Below, one piece after another: positions 34,558 to 45,589 of a DNA stretch of 64,000 nucleotides. The translations under genes were made by a program, and so were the position numbers. The stretch covers positions 87,791 to 151,790 of the forward strand of contig JAMWFC010000073.1 of assembly GCA_027475525.1 (NCBI GenBank), written 5' to 3'. The DNA comes from Macrolepiota albuminosa. Its lineage: Eukaryota; Basidiomycota; Agaricomycetes; Agaricales; Agaricaceae. The notes beneath the pieces were generated by a model. It did not search any database and was not told where the DNA came from. It worked only from the letters and a program-made list of their open reading frames with translations. Positions within the stretch are counted from its first letter, which is position 1, and each line of letters begins with the position of its first letter.

Positions 34558-35319
34558 CATACAACGGGCAAGTCGACGTTACCTTTTTTCTTGGTCCAAC
34601 CAGACCCCGTGGACCTGCGTAGGCCTCTGTGGATGTCCGCTGGTGTCCTGCGCAGGCCTGGGAGGGCCCGCGTAGGTTTGAGTCCGTCAACGTACGTCTG
34701 CATGGATGTCTGCTGGTGGCTTGCGTAGGCCTGCGTAGATTTTCAGGGCCCTTTCGTGGACGTACACTGGCGTCGGGGGTGGGAAAAGGATGGAAGGGGA
34801 GACGCGCAGCCTCGAGTTATTGCGGGGAGGAATGGAGAGGGGAGGGAAATGGGGAACCTTGAGGAGGGTTTATTCATGCCATGAAGTCCGCCAATGGAGG
34901 AGGTTTTCACTCGTGTGCTGATGCCCGCCGGCGGCCGCTGACGCACATTGACATCCGCTAGTGTCTGCTGGCATCCGCCGGGCCTGCATGCGCATGTGTG
35001 TGCCCGCCTTTTATCGATCCACTGGACCGTGTCATACAGCACATTGTGACACGTCCGTGGCTCTGTATTCTATGGCACTGTGGGGACTGCTCCGCTCCAG
35101 TGTAGCGGACTCCGCTGGACACGTATGGTACGGCACAAAGCGGGCTCCCGTACAACATATGACACGTACCGTTGTGATGCCCTACCCTGAGATTGCACAA
35201 TTGGTGGCTGAAAATACTGTCAATCTCATTGTGCAGGTATGTGTTAGATATTTCTATCAAAATATATTTCAGCCAACCTCTGCTTAACAAGCCTGGGCAT
35301 AAAACAACAACTCAAGAGC

Positions 35320-35640
35320 AGTCATCAACTAGGTACTTGTAGGTGACTTCAACAGACACTACTTGATGTGGAATAGCCTAAAGAACAGTCATCTGTTCAC
35401 AAGCAGAAATCTTGACATGGCTGACATGCCCATAAGCTTACTCACTTGACACAGAAAGGTAATGTCATTAAAGGCAGAGACACACTTGAAGTCAAAAATA
35501 CTAAGAACTACATGATCACACAACATATTCATTTCTGACACCATCTTCAACAACACACAGCACAGGCAGGTCATCTGTGTCCTCTATGCATGCCCCAAGG
35601 ACAGGTTTGCAGCCCCTTTATGTTCAGGCCAGACAGACAC
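35320..35640 (+). pseudogene. LINE endonuclease-domain fragment
   Basis: The plus strand reads VLVGDFNRHYLMWNS followed by HLFTSRNLDMADM, then a stop and a short decayed tail. LVGDFNxHxxxW is the signature of the apurinic-type endonuclease of LINE elements, and an HLFT...LD block soon after it is usual in basidiomycete copies. Only a piece of the domain remains; no reverse transcriptase follows. CpG is absent. It starts about 140 bp right of the KDZ element. Confidence 0.6.
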
Positions 35641-37040
35641 AGCAGCTGAGAAAAAGGTTTTCTGGGCTTGCATATGCTGATTGAGATGGGCACAAGGATA
35701 GCAATGACATTCTGAGTCCAGATGATGATGGTGAGAAAGAGGAGACCATCAAAGAAACCAGTGCCAGCATCACTAGGACGTTGATCAAAATAAGAAGAAC
35801 CAAATCAGAAGTGGGCCATAGGCTGAGGGAGCATGGTTTTGCATACAGTAGGCCAATGGGCACAAGAGTGCAGTCAAGCCATATTTCAATGTTCAAGTAT
35901 CAGTACCCACAGATTGCATTCAAGTCTTGAGTTTAACATTGGAACTATAAAAGCAAAAGCAAGCATGTCAACAAGTACAGTCACCTCATTTCAAGATGCA
36001 AAGAGGGCCAGTGTTCTTGCTGGTTTGCCAGGTAGTACATTTTTTCATGTTCCAACATTTTGACAATCAACCAATGTACCCCCCAGCTAAATGCCACACC
36101 CATGCAACATCAAATCAATCTGTCTCCTCTCTGCCTCCAGTTCCATATCAACACAACAACTCATGCAGTATCCCATGTTTCCCTCTCTCTTTTTGTACTC
36201 ACACATCTCTACCTCCACACAGCCCTGCTCAAAATCACCCTACTTGCTGTTCTTGAACTTATCTTCTGAATAAGATGACAACATACCCCTTGCATGACTT
36301 GTGCCCCTCCATGCTGCCTGGGCTTTGCCCTCTCCTTGCTCTTCTTCTCTTTGAACACATGGCCCAAGCTACTCATCAATATCAATGAGCTCAGACATAG
36401 GCCCTGGCTGCCCATAGCAGTGGGCTATCCAAAGAATGAAGAGGTGTTCACAGCTAAAAGGACATTGCTCAGTTCTATAGCTTTCATTGGGTCTTTGGGC
36501 TCAGTGGATTCTATATTAGTAGGCAGTGTAGTTGGGAAGAGTCTGAGGAATGATGGGAAGATGCTAGTGAAAGTGAGCATGAGCCTGTTCTGGCAATTTG
36601 TTAATCTGCCTGCAAGTCTAAAAAGAGGATCAGTCAAGCTTGTTATGGGTGTGGAGAGTAGTGAGACGATGGAGATAGGATTGGGAAGAGATTGAATTGG
36701 GTATTGGGTATTGGTGCAGTGGAGGTGGCAAAGTCTGCTATAAAGAGGATTATGACAGAGCCTTTGCAACTGAGATTAGGACAACAAAAGCAGCAACAAT
36801 AGGAGTGGTCAAGATGAGGTCAAGTACAAGTGTTGCTGCAAGCATTAGTACAGGTGCATCTATGAGTACAAGTGGGAAGACTGCAAGCAACACAAAGCAG
36901 AGTATGAAGTCAAGTACAAATGCTAGGAGGAGATATATAAACATGGGCCTCAAAAAGATAGAGAAATAGTTTAGTTCTTTCCAGCAGCACTGGTGCCACT
37001 AAAGTGGTGGGGATTTTAAATGTCCTGGGTGGAGGGAAGG
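35641..37040. other. CpG-poor DNA with no recognised gene
   Basis: Ser/Thr-rich open stretches such as 36700-36970 come from simple sequence (AGTACAAG, AGCAAC words) and are not convincing genes. Nothing else recognised. Confidence 0.4.

Positions 37041-37042
<2 letters not shown>

Positions 37043-37085
<43 letters not shown>
37043..37085. repeat. (AG)n microsatellite
   Basis: About 20 uninterrupted AG units. Confidence 0.95.
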
Positions 37086-37088
<3 letters not shown>

Positions 37089-37479
37089 GCTGCCCCTTGT
37101 GAGGCAGCACAGCAGCACTTTGATACCTAGATCCATGTTAGCATTATTGTTGTTGCCTATTCCTAGTATCAATACCAGTACTAGCACTAGCACCACCAAC
37201 AGCAGCCTAGGTATGGAACAGGGACAGATAATAGACAGGTATGGGCTTAACAACCTTAATGTGCTCAACAGCCACAACAGCCATAATCACAATATGGGCA
37301 TGAGTAGCACAGCAGAGAGCATGATTGCAAATGCCTAGCTAGCTATTTGCAAGTGGGCACCAGGAAAGTCCTGCAGAGAGCTTGATGGGCAACTTAAGTA
37401 GTGGCTAAGGAATGGCAGCAATTTGGGCATGGAGATGAACTATGTGAAGAGGTAGAGTGTGAGCTTTGAGGATGATATC

Positions 37480-37885
37480 ACCAACAATGCTTTGCTTTGA
37501 TGTGTCAACACTAAAAGAGGGCATTTGGACACTCTCTGAGATTCTGGCTGTCAATAAATTAGCAGAAAAAAGTGGTAGATAAAGGGCAGGCCCTAGCACA
37601 AACAATGCTAAACAAAGTTCCAATAATGCTTTGTTTGGATGTGTAAATGCTAAGAGAGGGCATTTAGATGTTTTCTGAGAGTCCTAAGCAGCAAAAAACT
37701 AGCAGGAAGGAGAGGAGGAAGAAGGAATAAGTAAAGGGCAGTCCCAAGTATGATCAATGCCAAACAAAGTGCCAACAACACTTTGTTCTGATGTCAACAC
37801 TGAAAGAGGGCATTTGAATGCTTTCTAAGAGTCTGACAGTCAACAAGCTGACAGGAAGGAAGAGAGGAAGGGCAATGGGCAGACA
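37480..37885. repeat. Three tandem units of about 145 bp
   Basis: Each unit contains AACAATGCTTTG or a variant, TGATGTGT, AAAGAGGGCATTTG and a late GGAAGAGAGG or similar purine block. Units begin near 37483, 37626 and 37775. No coding frame is kept across units. Confidence 0.75.
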
Positions 37886-37979
37886 CCAAAAATGTCATCT
37901 TGTTTATAGCTATGTCTATAACCTTGGCCTTTTGCTTTAGATGCATTGCCATTCTATCTATCGTCATTTCTTTGCAACT

Positions 37980-38515
37980 TTATGGTTATTTCCTTTATTA
38001 TTATCTTTCTGCTAGCAATTTTATTTACTTTTATTTGGCATTTTACATATATACAATCTCATTTCATGAATTCCATTATATTGCTTTACTTGTTTTTTTT
38101 TTGATTTAAATATAAATTTTGATGAGTGTGTTACAATTAAAGAATCCGATGAGCAGTGCTGACAAGTATGTTGCATATGGTATGATGTGCAACATGCTTG
38201 TCAATGCAATAGATATTTCTAATCTGTATTTTCTGAAGAATATTTAAAGTTTTTCTAATATGTTTTCTATAAAAGAAACAAAGAATTTTGTCTTGAAAAC
38301 ACTTGAAAAAAAAAACACAATAATGTAAACATCATTTTTTTTCTTGAGAAAAACTCTAGAAACACAATTAATTTTATCTATTTGTATCTCAGGAATAATT
38401 AAGAGAAAAATTTTTACTTTATTTTAAGGAAAATCATTGAGAATCTTTAATTTTTTTTTTCTGTTTTTTTTTGAAATAGATTTTATATAATACTTGAGTA
38501 AAGCAATTGAGATAT
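37980..38515 (+). repeat. AT-rich repeat family R1, copy 2
   Basis: Inverted relative to 12080-12690; the landmarks listed for that copy occur in the same order here. It directly adjoins the DIRS-like element's recombinase end. Confidence 0.75.
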
Positions 38516-38599
38516 TATATTCTCCAAGAATCTCTAGTAATGAAGAAAGGCATCTGATATCTATCTATCCATCAATTTGACAATGTTTGGAGAAACACC

Positions 38600-39441
38600 T
38601 TATAGCAATAAATATGTTGTGCCTTTGATATGGAAACAATGCTCTGTAATACAAGATTGATGTGTGTTAGCAAGAATCTCATTGAGTCTCCTCAGCAGGC
38701 AATACACAGTCATGCCTATCATGCATCCTGAAGAATTTCTAAAAGACATTATTGTGTCTATCTGAGAACATTTATTGACAAGAGCATGATTTTCCAAAGC
38801 TGCAATAGGATTGTTGATCTTGTGCTGCCCAGTAACCATGACTTTTTCTCCTTTCACTCTGCCTCTCTTAGTTCAAGGTAGATGCAATGTTCTTATTCCT
38901 ATTGCAAAAGAATTTCCAAAGCATTTCCATGTTTTGTACCCTTGAGTATATATTTCAACCATGAAGATTCTATCCATGGAAAATTGTTAAGAATGTGCCA
39001 GGCTGTAAGAGCAGAAATCTTTGCAGATGCAGTTTCTCTAGCCTTAGAACCAGCCATAAACGCTGCAAAAGAACACAGAAGATGCTTAGACACATGAAAA
39101 TCCCAAGATGTTTTGATATCCTTTTTTTAGCAAAAAGCAAAAAACTCTCTAACACAGGCATCATATTTATCCAGAGTAGATTTTGACCACATGTGATTAA
39201 TGACAAAATTGACTTTGTAGTTGTCCTTGTCAAGCTCAATCAGATCTATGGATATGAGTTTCTTGCAGGAAGTCAGGAATGAAAAAGTTTGTAGAGTATG
39301 GGGTCTAGACAGTTTATCAAAGTTCTTAGAAATGTCATATAGATTGAATTGCAGAGCATGTAATTTGTTGTTCAAGATTTTGCCACCTTTGTAACCTCCA
39401 CACCCACACTGAGTGAATACAAAATCATATTTATATGGCAT
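38600..39441 (-). pseudogene. Tyrosine recombinase of DIRS-like element
   Basis: Pieces in order: LQTFSFLTSCKKLISIDLIEL, MWSKSTLDKYDACVREFFAFC (core-binding part, about 39180), AFAAFMAGSKARETASAKISA (about 39040) and NPIAALENHALVNK, then HCFHIKGTTYLLL (about 38610). The last block corresponds to the HxxRxGG motif of the catalytic domain, with Arg and Gly replaced (HCFHIKGTT). Frameshifts and a missing middle make it inactive. Confidence 0.7.
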
Positions 39442-40730
39442 TGAAGAAAGATAAAAGATATGTTGTTAAAAGTAGGATGAAAAAAACAAATACTCTCAAA
39501 TTTGATGAGAAAGAAGTCTATTGTCAACCATATGGAGAGGAGGCAAATGCTAACATTTTGAAGAGGAGGCAAGCACTAATATGTAAAATCAGGAAAAAGC
39601 CAACACACAGTGGAGGTTGCTTATTGTCAGCTACTTGAAGAGGAGGCTTGTACTAATAAGTTAAACTAGAAGCAAATCAATAAGTGGTAAAGGCCATAGA
39701 CAAGAAATGATTAAAACTACAATGTCATACAGAGCAAATAATACCAAATATCTATTTGTCAACCACTTTGTTATGATAGATAGCATGATGATGATGATGA
39801 TGATGAACCCTTTTGTTTTTTGAGATCTATTTTTACAAGCATATTGTGTATTGTGTCTTAGGTCATGCAGTATAGTAAGGTATAGTATTTCTCCATATTA
39901 AAATCCTGACTTATCCACCATTATTGTGCTATCCCTATTTTCTCCTGACCCTTCTACTCTTGGCAATGCTTGCTAGTGTTTGGTTGGTGTAGGTCTTAAA
40001 AGACCAATCACCTATTGGTTCCCTCTAAGCTGTAACTCCTGGTAAGGCCCCACAATACTATAACCTCCCCTGCACCCAGATAGTATCTTCTAGATATGAG
40101 TCAGCTGAGTAGGCCAATGACAGTTCTGCCACTGCCAGTTTGAGCCAATGATAAGTAGCTGATCAAATTAACCTTACTCTGACCTCAACAACTGTGCCAA
40201 CCTATCTGATGGACCACATATTATGTTGGCAGCCTGATCAAACTATTGACACCTTCTTTTCCCACCTGCCCATACTAGGACATGCTTGGTCAGCAAGTTT
40301 AACATCTCTTGATTTCATCCCACTAGGCAACCCTAATTATTTTCCCTGTTTTGGACAGGAGTGCAGTGGTTACATTGCTTTATCAAGTCACATGTTGATT
40401 GGTTTACCTGACTACAGCCTGCACAACAAAGCCTCCCTAGTCAACATGTGTAGGCAGTGGCTTCCTGGTAGTGTTAAAATAACCCACATGATGTCTAAGG
40501 TGTTTTCTACAAGAGTACGATTTGAACTTGTATCCTCTCCACTTGCAAGAGCATGTGACCCTGCTTCAGACCATGGTGGTGCCAGCTGAGCCACCATGGC
40601 CCAATGAATAGTGTGATGAACATAATCCTTCACATATGCCAGAACAATGGGAGAAAGTGAAAAAAAATAAAGACTTTGGCAAAAAAATGCCTCTGGAAGG
40701 TCTATTGGCCTTGTTTAAATCTGTTGGTAC
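39442..40730. other. Internal DIRS-like region, unresolved, with a possible tRNA-derived insert
   Basis: Between recombinase and RNase H. A (GAT)n run lies near 39790. On the minus strand at 40511-40605, TGGCTCAGCTGG (a consensus A box) is followed about 60 bp later by AGTTCAAATCG, close to a B box after C to T change; this could be a SINE head. No clear gene. Confidence 0.35.
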
Positions 40731-40928
40731 CTATTTAATCATAAGCCAAATGTTATGCACTTGGAAGAAGTCCATAATGTGTCTCAGAATGAAGTTTTGT
40801 TCAATACTCCTTGAACATCCTGCTGTAAGAGCACCAACTACTTTTGTATTGTCTGATTTGAGAATAACATGACAATTGGTATAGCCCACATTGATGAGAG
40901 TTTTGACCACCAAATCAATGACCACCAT
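40731..40928 (-). pseudogene. DIRS-like RNase H fragment
   Basis: The minus strand reads ILKSDNTKVVGALTAGCSRS and ILRHIMDFFQVHNIWL. An Asp-Asn-x-x-Val-Val-Gly-Ala block followed by an N-x-I-L-R helix is the usual RNase H C-terminal part in these elements. Confidence 0.65.
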
Positions 40929-41529
40929 CTCTGCCCAGCCTATATCTCTGCCCTCTGACTTCTAGCCAATCTCTAAAGGCCATGTGAGCCAGTCAAGAAC
41001 TAATCCAATCCCCCATGATGTCAAAGCATCCACAAAGAGTTTGATATTTGTAGAATCTGGAGGTCGTTTGATTTTTAAACCACACCAGTCCTTACTTGAG
41101 GTTGACTTCTACTATTTGATTTCATCTGCAATCATGTTGTGAAGCCAATGTTTAAGGAAATGACTAGCATTGATAGGGAAAGAAGCTCAAAAGGCATACA
41201 GAGCAGAAATGTGGAAACAGCCCTGAGAGATAACCAGGCAGGCATGATTGAGCATATCAATTCAAGATTCTGTCATTTTCAAGGAAACAGAGTTGAGTTG
41301 TAACCACTCTTCCAGCTTAGACAAGTACTTCTCACATTGATTATTGAGTAGAGCAACTGTTTTATATGTGATTGATCATATGAACTCAATGTACTTGAAT
41401 GTGTTCAAGAACAGCATGAACTTTTCAGAAGCCCATGGCCATCCAAGATCATCTACTGTAGACCATATTAGGGATTTGTCATATGAATAAAGAAAGAGTA
41501 CATGGTCTTCAAGGGTAGCAAAAAAAAAA

Positions 41530-42475
41530 CGAAGTCATTGACCTATTTGAAAATGACATTGATGCCTGAGTGCAGGAAGATTTGAACAATTGCATTGGCA
41601 ATGCAACCAAATATGCCAGAAGAACAAGAAGCATCAAAATTCAGTCTGAAGTCAAAATAGACTAATCCAGCTATGGAAATGGCCAGCAAAGGCCAATCAC
41701 ATGGGCAAGTAGAGAAAATTCTGAAGGCAGATTTGATGTCAGAAAAAGCAACCTGCATGCTAGGAGGGGAATCTTTGAACAAAAGCCAACAATTGGCAAA
41801 GGTTCCTCGATTACATTGAAAGGCAGAAGAGTCTATCATGGAGTTGATTGATACTATATCAGAGTCATTTCAGAAAAATGAGAAATCAAGTGTTATGTGC
41901 TATTTACCACCTGCACTAGGAATTACATTCAAAGGAGCTGTACAAAAGGGACCAAAAAGAAGTTCTGCATCTTTGTGAATAAACTCAGGGGAGACCCAAC
42001 CAAGTTCAATTTCCTTAGAATATTTTGAAATTATGAAATCATGCACTTCAGAAGACTTGTAGTGATTTGGAGGAATGAATGACTTATCAATATAAAAGGA
42101 ATCCAAGCCAATGCTAAAACCATTGCAAAGGCCTTCCAGCACCTCTGTGAATTTGTCAAATGCCTCTGCCCTGCATAAGGTAGTTTCCCATCTGTCTGCA
42201 TGAAGAGAGGCTGACAAAGAAAACAAGTGTTCAAGCTGAACACGCTTGTGCTCCATGAGAAGATGATTCACACAGAGAGCAGACATGCATATGAGTGCAG
42301 GAGGTTCCCTTGCTGCAAGATGCAAAGCTATTGAATCTGTAGCATACAGAAGAGCCTGCTGGTGTTTTCCAGGTCTTGCCATCTTTACAAAGATATTTGG
42401 TCTTGCAACAGCAAGCAATGAGCTTATGGTCTGATGCTCTACAGGCAATGCATTTAGTAGGTCTGTGTGAGGCAA
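41530..42475 (-). pseudogene. DIRS-like reverse transcriptase, active site altered
   Basis: SFIPPNHYKSSEVHDFIISKY (about 42070) and GPFCTAPLNVIPSAGGK (about 41915) lead to a TAG where Trp is usual. FSDIKSAFRIF (about 41720) and LNFDASCSSGIFG (about 41635) are palm-domain blocks. The catalytic box near 41540 reads VNDF, where related elements have VDDF, and is preceded by another TAG for Trp. The changes are G to A, that is C to T on the other strand. Confidence 0.75.
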
Positions 42476-43133
42476 CAGGGTTGTTCTGCTGCAGAAAAAA
42501 TGTGTTGTTTGTCACATCCTTGCCTTTGGACTTGGGCAGAAAGGACTCTATTATGGCCAGTTTATTGTCCAAATGGGCAATCCTCACTGCATACTGCTGG
42601 TTGAAATATTCCTGCCAAATGTGGGAATGGAAATCATTCATCCAGGATATGTGTGAGTCTAATACAAAGAGTGAATGCAGATGACAATCATAATCAAAGA
42701 CCATGTCAAACTATACCTTAGCATCAGGCAAGTTCTTTAAATATTTAAAATGTCCTTCAAAGGAGTCTGCAATTTCTAGTGCAATTGGACCTCCTGCCCT
42801 GCAATCTTCTTTGGCCTGCAGGTGCTGATGCATAGCTGCCACTAGATTGGCACTGGCACTAACCCACTCATCAAATGAAAGCTTGCCTTCCTTAGAAATA
42901 TCAAAGAAAGTGCTAGGCAATCTGAGCTTCCCATTGGAAATCATGAAAGCTGATTTTGGGCTGGGGGGCTCTCTGGCTGCATGGCAGCAAGCCTCATTTG
43001 TCAGCAGATCTAAAGATATGTTGATGATGCCAACTATGGTTGGGTGTGCTGGATATATATGCAGTACAATGCCGTCTCCAGTGCCTGGCATATGTAGTTG
43101 TGAAGAGTCCTGACAGGGTCCTGGTATGCTCAA
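42231..43133 (-). pseudogene. DIRS-like gag/zinc-knuckle region
   Basis: Two long stretches cover 43133-42711 and 42704-42231. The first contains LSFDEWVSASANLVAAM; the second ends with SVCYRFNSFASC, CTHMHVCSLCESSSHGAQACSA, a cysteine/histidine cluster typical of the nucleic-acid-binding end of these elements. The segment feeds into the RT region at about 42475. One stop separates the two parts. Confidence 0.65.
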
Positions 43134-45026
43134 GCAGAGGTGATAGAACAGTGTGCTAGCTGATAGTGCCTTGGGTTCTACCTAGCAAACGGTAAGCACC
43201 TTAGCTTAAGCAAAGATAAAGAGAAAAAAATAAGTAGCACAGTGTAATGTGCCCATAGGTGGCACCGTAAATGACAAAGACAAGATAGACTAAGCTAGCA
43301 CCTAACTTAGTAATGAAGTCAGGCAGAGCTAGCACAATTTGAATGCTAAGTGTAACTAGGTGCTCAAGAGGTTACAATTTGTTCTTATGTACATGTAAAG
43401 TAGCTATTTTGTATACTATGTGCTACTGTATTTTGCAAGATAAGTCCATCTGCAGCCCTACTTCTTAGCACCTCTCCTCATGGTTCCCTTTAACAGTGAC
43501 CTGTCAATGGTGACCCATAGCACATGGATGATGGCAACCAATAGCATTATGACCCACAGCAACCAATGGCAACTCTAAATTGACTTAGAATTATATGAGT
43601 CTGCTTACTCTTAATATAATTCCAATTGACCAGACTGTTCCAGGATATGGTCAGAAAATCCTCAACAAATGCTGTGAGCACTAATGTTGGCACTACTCAT
43701 TGTATCAATTCTTGACAGGTCCAGATGTCAGGTTTAAGTATATCCTGTGCCGCCGTCATTGATTCTTTTAAACTTCTGATTGAGGTGCCTCGTCAAATGG
43801 CAGTGCCTACTGCTAACCCCTTCTAGGAGTGATCAGGGTTTGGTCAGAGTCTACTTCCTATTGTCATGTTAGCACTATATATTCTGAGCCTCCTCGGTCC
43901 TTGAAATAGATGAATAAAGTATGCTGAAGGACTGGTAACTGGTGATTAGGGTATATGGATAAGTCCTGCAATAGAGCAACAGAGCTAGGGCTGCTCTGTA
44001 CCCAAACTGGTTGCTAGAGTCTCCAGTATGTCAAGTGTTGGTTGACCTATAATGTCTCTTGATGCGCTCAGTCCGAATAGAAGCCTATCAATATATTCCA
44101 ACATCCTTGCTTCCAATGCCCTCCTGACCTTGTGTGGGAAGACCTTGTCTGCAGAGAAGAGCTGTTGACCAAGCACAGAGGGATGACTATGCATAGTGTG
44201 GGTGGGGTGAGCTATGTCATCATCAACCTCCTCCAAAAATATACCAGGAGCTCTACAATTTGTGTTGCAATGTCAGAGAAAGGCCTGAATGCCAGATACT
44301 ATATTACTACCCCGATGATTCCTGATTCAAGAACTCTGATCAGAGCCCAAAGGAGCAAGGGGGGCCACTCCAAACCTCTGATTTTAGATGGCCTGCAGGT
44401 GGGCCTGTAATGCTGAGGCAAATATCAGTGACTCCAAATAAGGTTATAGATAAGGAATGAAAACAAGGAGGTTGATGAACATGGACATGGACATATGAGG
44501 CCTTGAAAAAAGGTACATCAGACCCCAAAAAGGTACATAAGGCTCTATGAGGCACATGAGGCCCTCAACAAAAGGCACATAAAGCCACCTTACTGGCCTA
44601 TAAGCATGAGGCCCCACAGAGTATATATATAACAGTTATTGTGGTCTGCATGCATATGGTGACAAAGCCAGAATCCTAAATGTGCACATATAGAGATCCT
44701 CTGAAACCACAATAAGCACACATGACTTCAAACTCACCCTGTCTGGATACATCCCAACTGTAAGTCCACAAGAAATTCTGCAATTGGGCCTCCATCAACA
44801 TCACCACCTGACTGTCCTGTTCCTCCCTCCTGTCTCAATCTGGCTGCTGTAAATCTAGTGGTGAACTGTTAATCAATGGGGTTCACCCAGAAGGGATGGA
44901 TTGTTCCTGAGAATTGGCCTGACCTCTGAGTGGAGTGACATGATTAAGGATTCCCTCCAAGCATGGAGTAGACCTTGAGCATTGCAAACTGTCAGGGGAC
45001 TCCTCATTTCTTCCTTCTTTCACTCT
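43134..45026. other. CpG-poor repeat DNA, unclassified
   Basis: The segment near 43740-43990 (CTATATATTCTGAGCCTCC, then AATAAA) has the promoter-plus-polyadenylation look of an LTR, but paired ends were not found. Short open stretches on both strands have no recognised domain. Confidence 0.35.
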
Positions 45027-45031
45027 CTATT

Positions 45032-45351
45032 TGTTAGAACAATGTGATATTGTGAAGGGGTACCACATCACGACACAAAGGCCACACATGGCCACCGGTC
45101 TGCTTTGTCCACACATACTTATATTAAACTCAGTATTGACGCCCAGTACCCTCAGTTCGTTGAGACGTTTTGAGGGTACGCATTACTTATTATCCTACAT
45201 ACAAACAAATCACTAACTATGAATACCTAGAATTAACTTACGTGTTATTCACTAGGTATTCATCAATACAGTTTGTTGAGACGTTCTGAGGAATTAACTT
45301 ATGTGTTATTCACTAGGTGTGACAAGAACAGACATTAGTCAGATTCTAACA
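45032..45351. repeat. Solo LTR with 5-bp target duplication
   Basis: The 320-bp unit begins TGTTAGAA and ends TTCTAACA, an 8-bp perfect inverted terminus with TG...CA ends. It is flanked on both sides by CTATT (45027-45031 and 45352-45356). No internal retroelement follows. Inside are two copies of GTTGAGACGTT and of TGTGTTATTCACTAGGT or TACGTGTTATTCACTAGGT. Some CpG is kept, so insertion is relatively recent. Confidence 0.9.
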
Positions 45352-45589
45352 CTATTCCTTCACTCTCCTTTTATTCATTTCCTTCTTTCTTCTATCATTT
45401 TCTCATTTTGCTGTTTCTATTCTCTCAACACTATCTGTTAGTACTATTCTCAGCCTTTGAGGTGCTCTGGTTCTTTAGCTATCATTCAGACAAGTGTGGG
45501 CCCTTCAGCACTGCTTCCAGACCACTTACATAAGCCAGAGTTTGCCAGAGTTTGCCCCTTATTTGTGCAATTGTTTGTGTAGGCAATTT

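Larger units (their letters stand above)
18927..35179 (-). mobile_element. 16.25-kb KDZ transposon with four genes
   Basis: The ends are inverted: the left begins CATCACAACGGTACGTGTCA at 18927 and the right ends with its complement at 35179. The inverted repeats extend for more than 2 kb. Inside are a KDZ transposase with a CxC2 cysteine cluster (minus), an acidic repeat protein (minus), a large unknown protein (plus) and a Zn2Cys6-like protein (minus). The element keeps CpG unlike its surroundings, so it arrived later than most neighbours or escaped methylation. No direct target duplication is visible: eight bases outside the left end are CATAGAGA and outside the right end CCCTACCC. KDZ (Kyakuja/Dileera/Zisupton) DNA transposons are a known Agaricomycete expansion; boundaries here are read from the sequence. 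Confidence 0.9.
33098..35179. repeat. Right terminal inverted repeat of KDZ element
   Basis: About 2.08 kb, reverse complement of 18927-21209 with small indels. The outer end reads GACACGTACCGTTGTGATG. It lacks the tandem duplications of the left copy. Confidence 0.9.
38600..43133 (-). mobile_element. DIRS-like tyrosine-recombinase retroelement, dead
   Basis: Read from 43133 downward, the minus strand gives a gag-like region with a cysteine-rich segment, reverse transcriptase, RNase H and finally a tyrosine recombinase, the order expected for DIRS-type retrotransposons. All parts carry stops or frameshifts. No terminal repeats were identified, although the R1 repeat abuts the 3' end. CpG is depleted. 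Confidence 0.7.

Noticed and set aside
18927..35179. TET/JBP dioxygenase gene inside the KDZ element
   Set aside because: Some fungal KDZ elements are known to carry one, so I looked for the iron-binding HxD...H pattern in the open frames; none was seen here.
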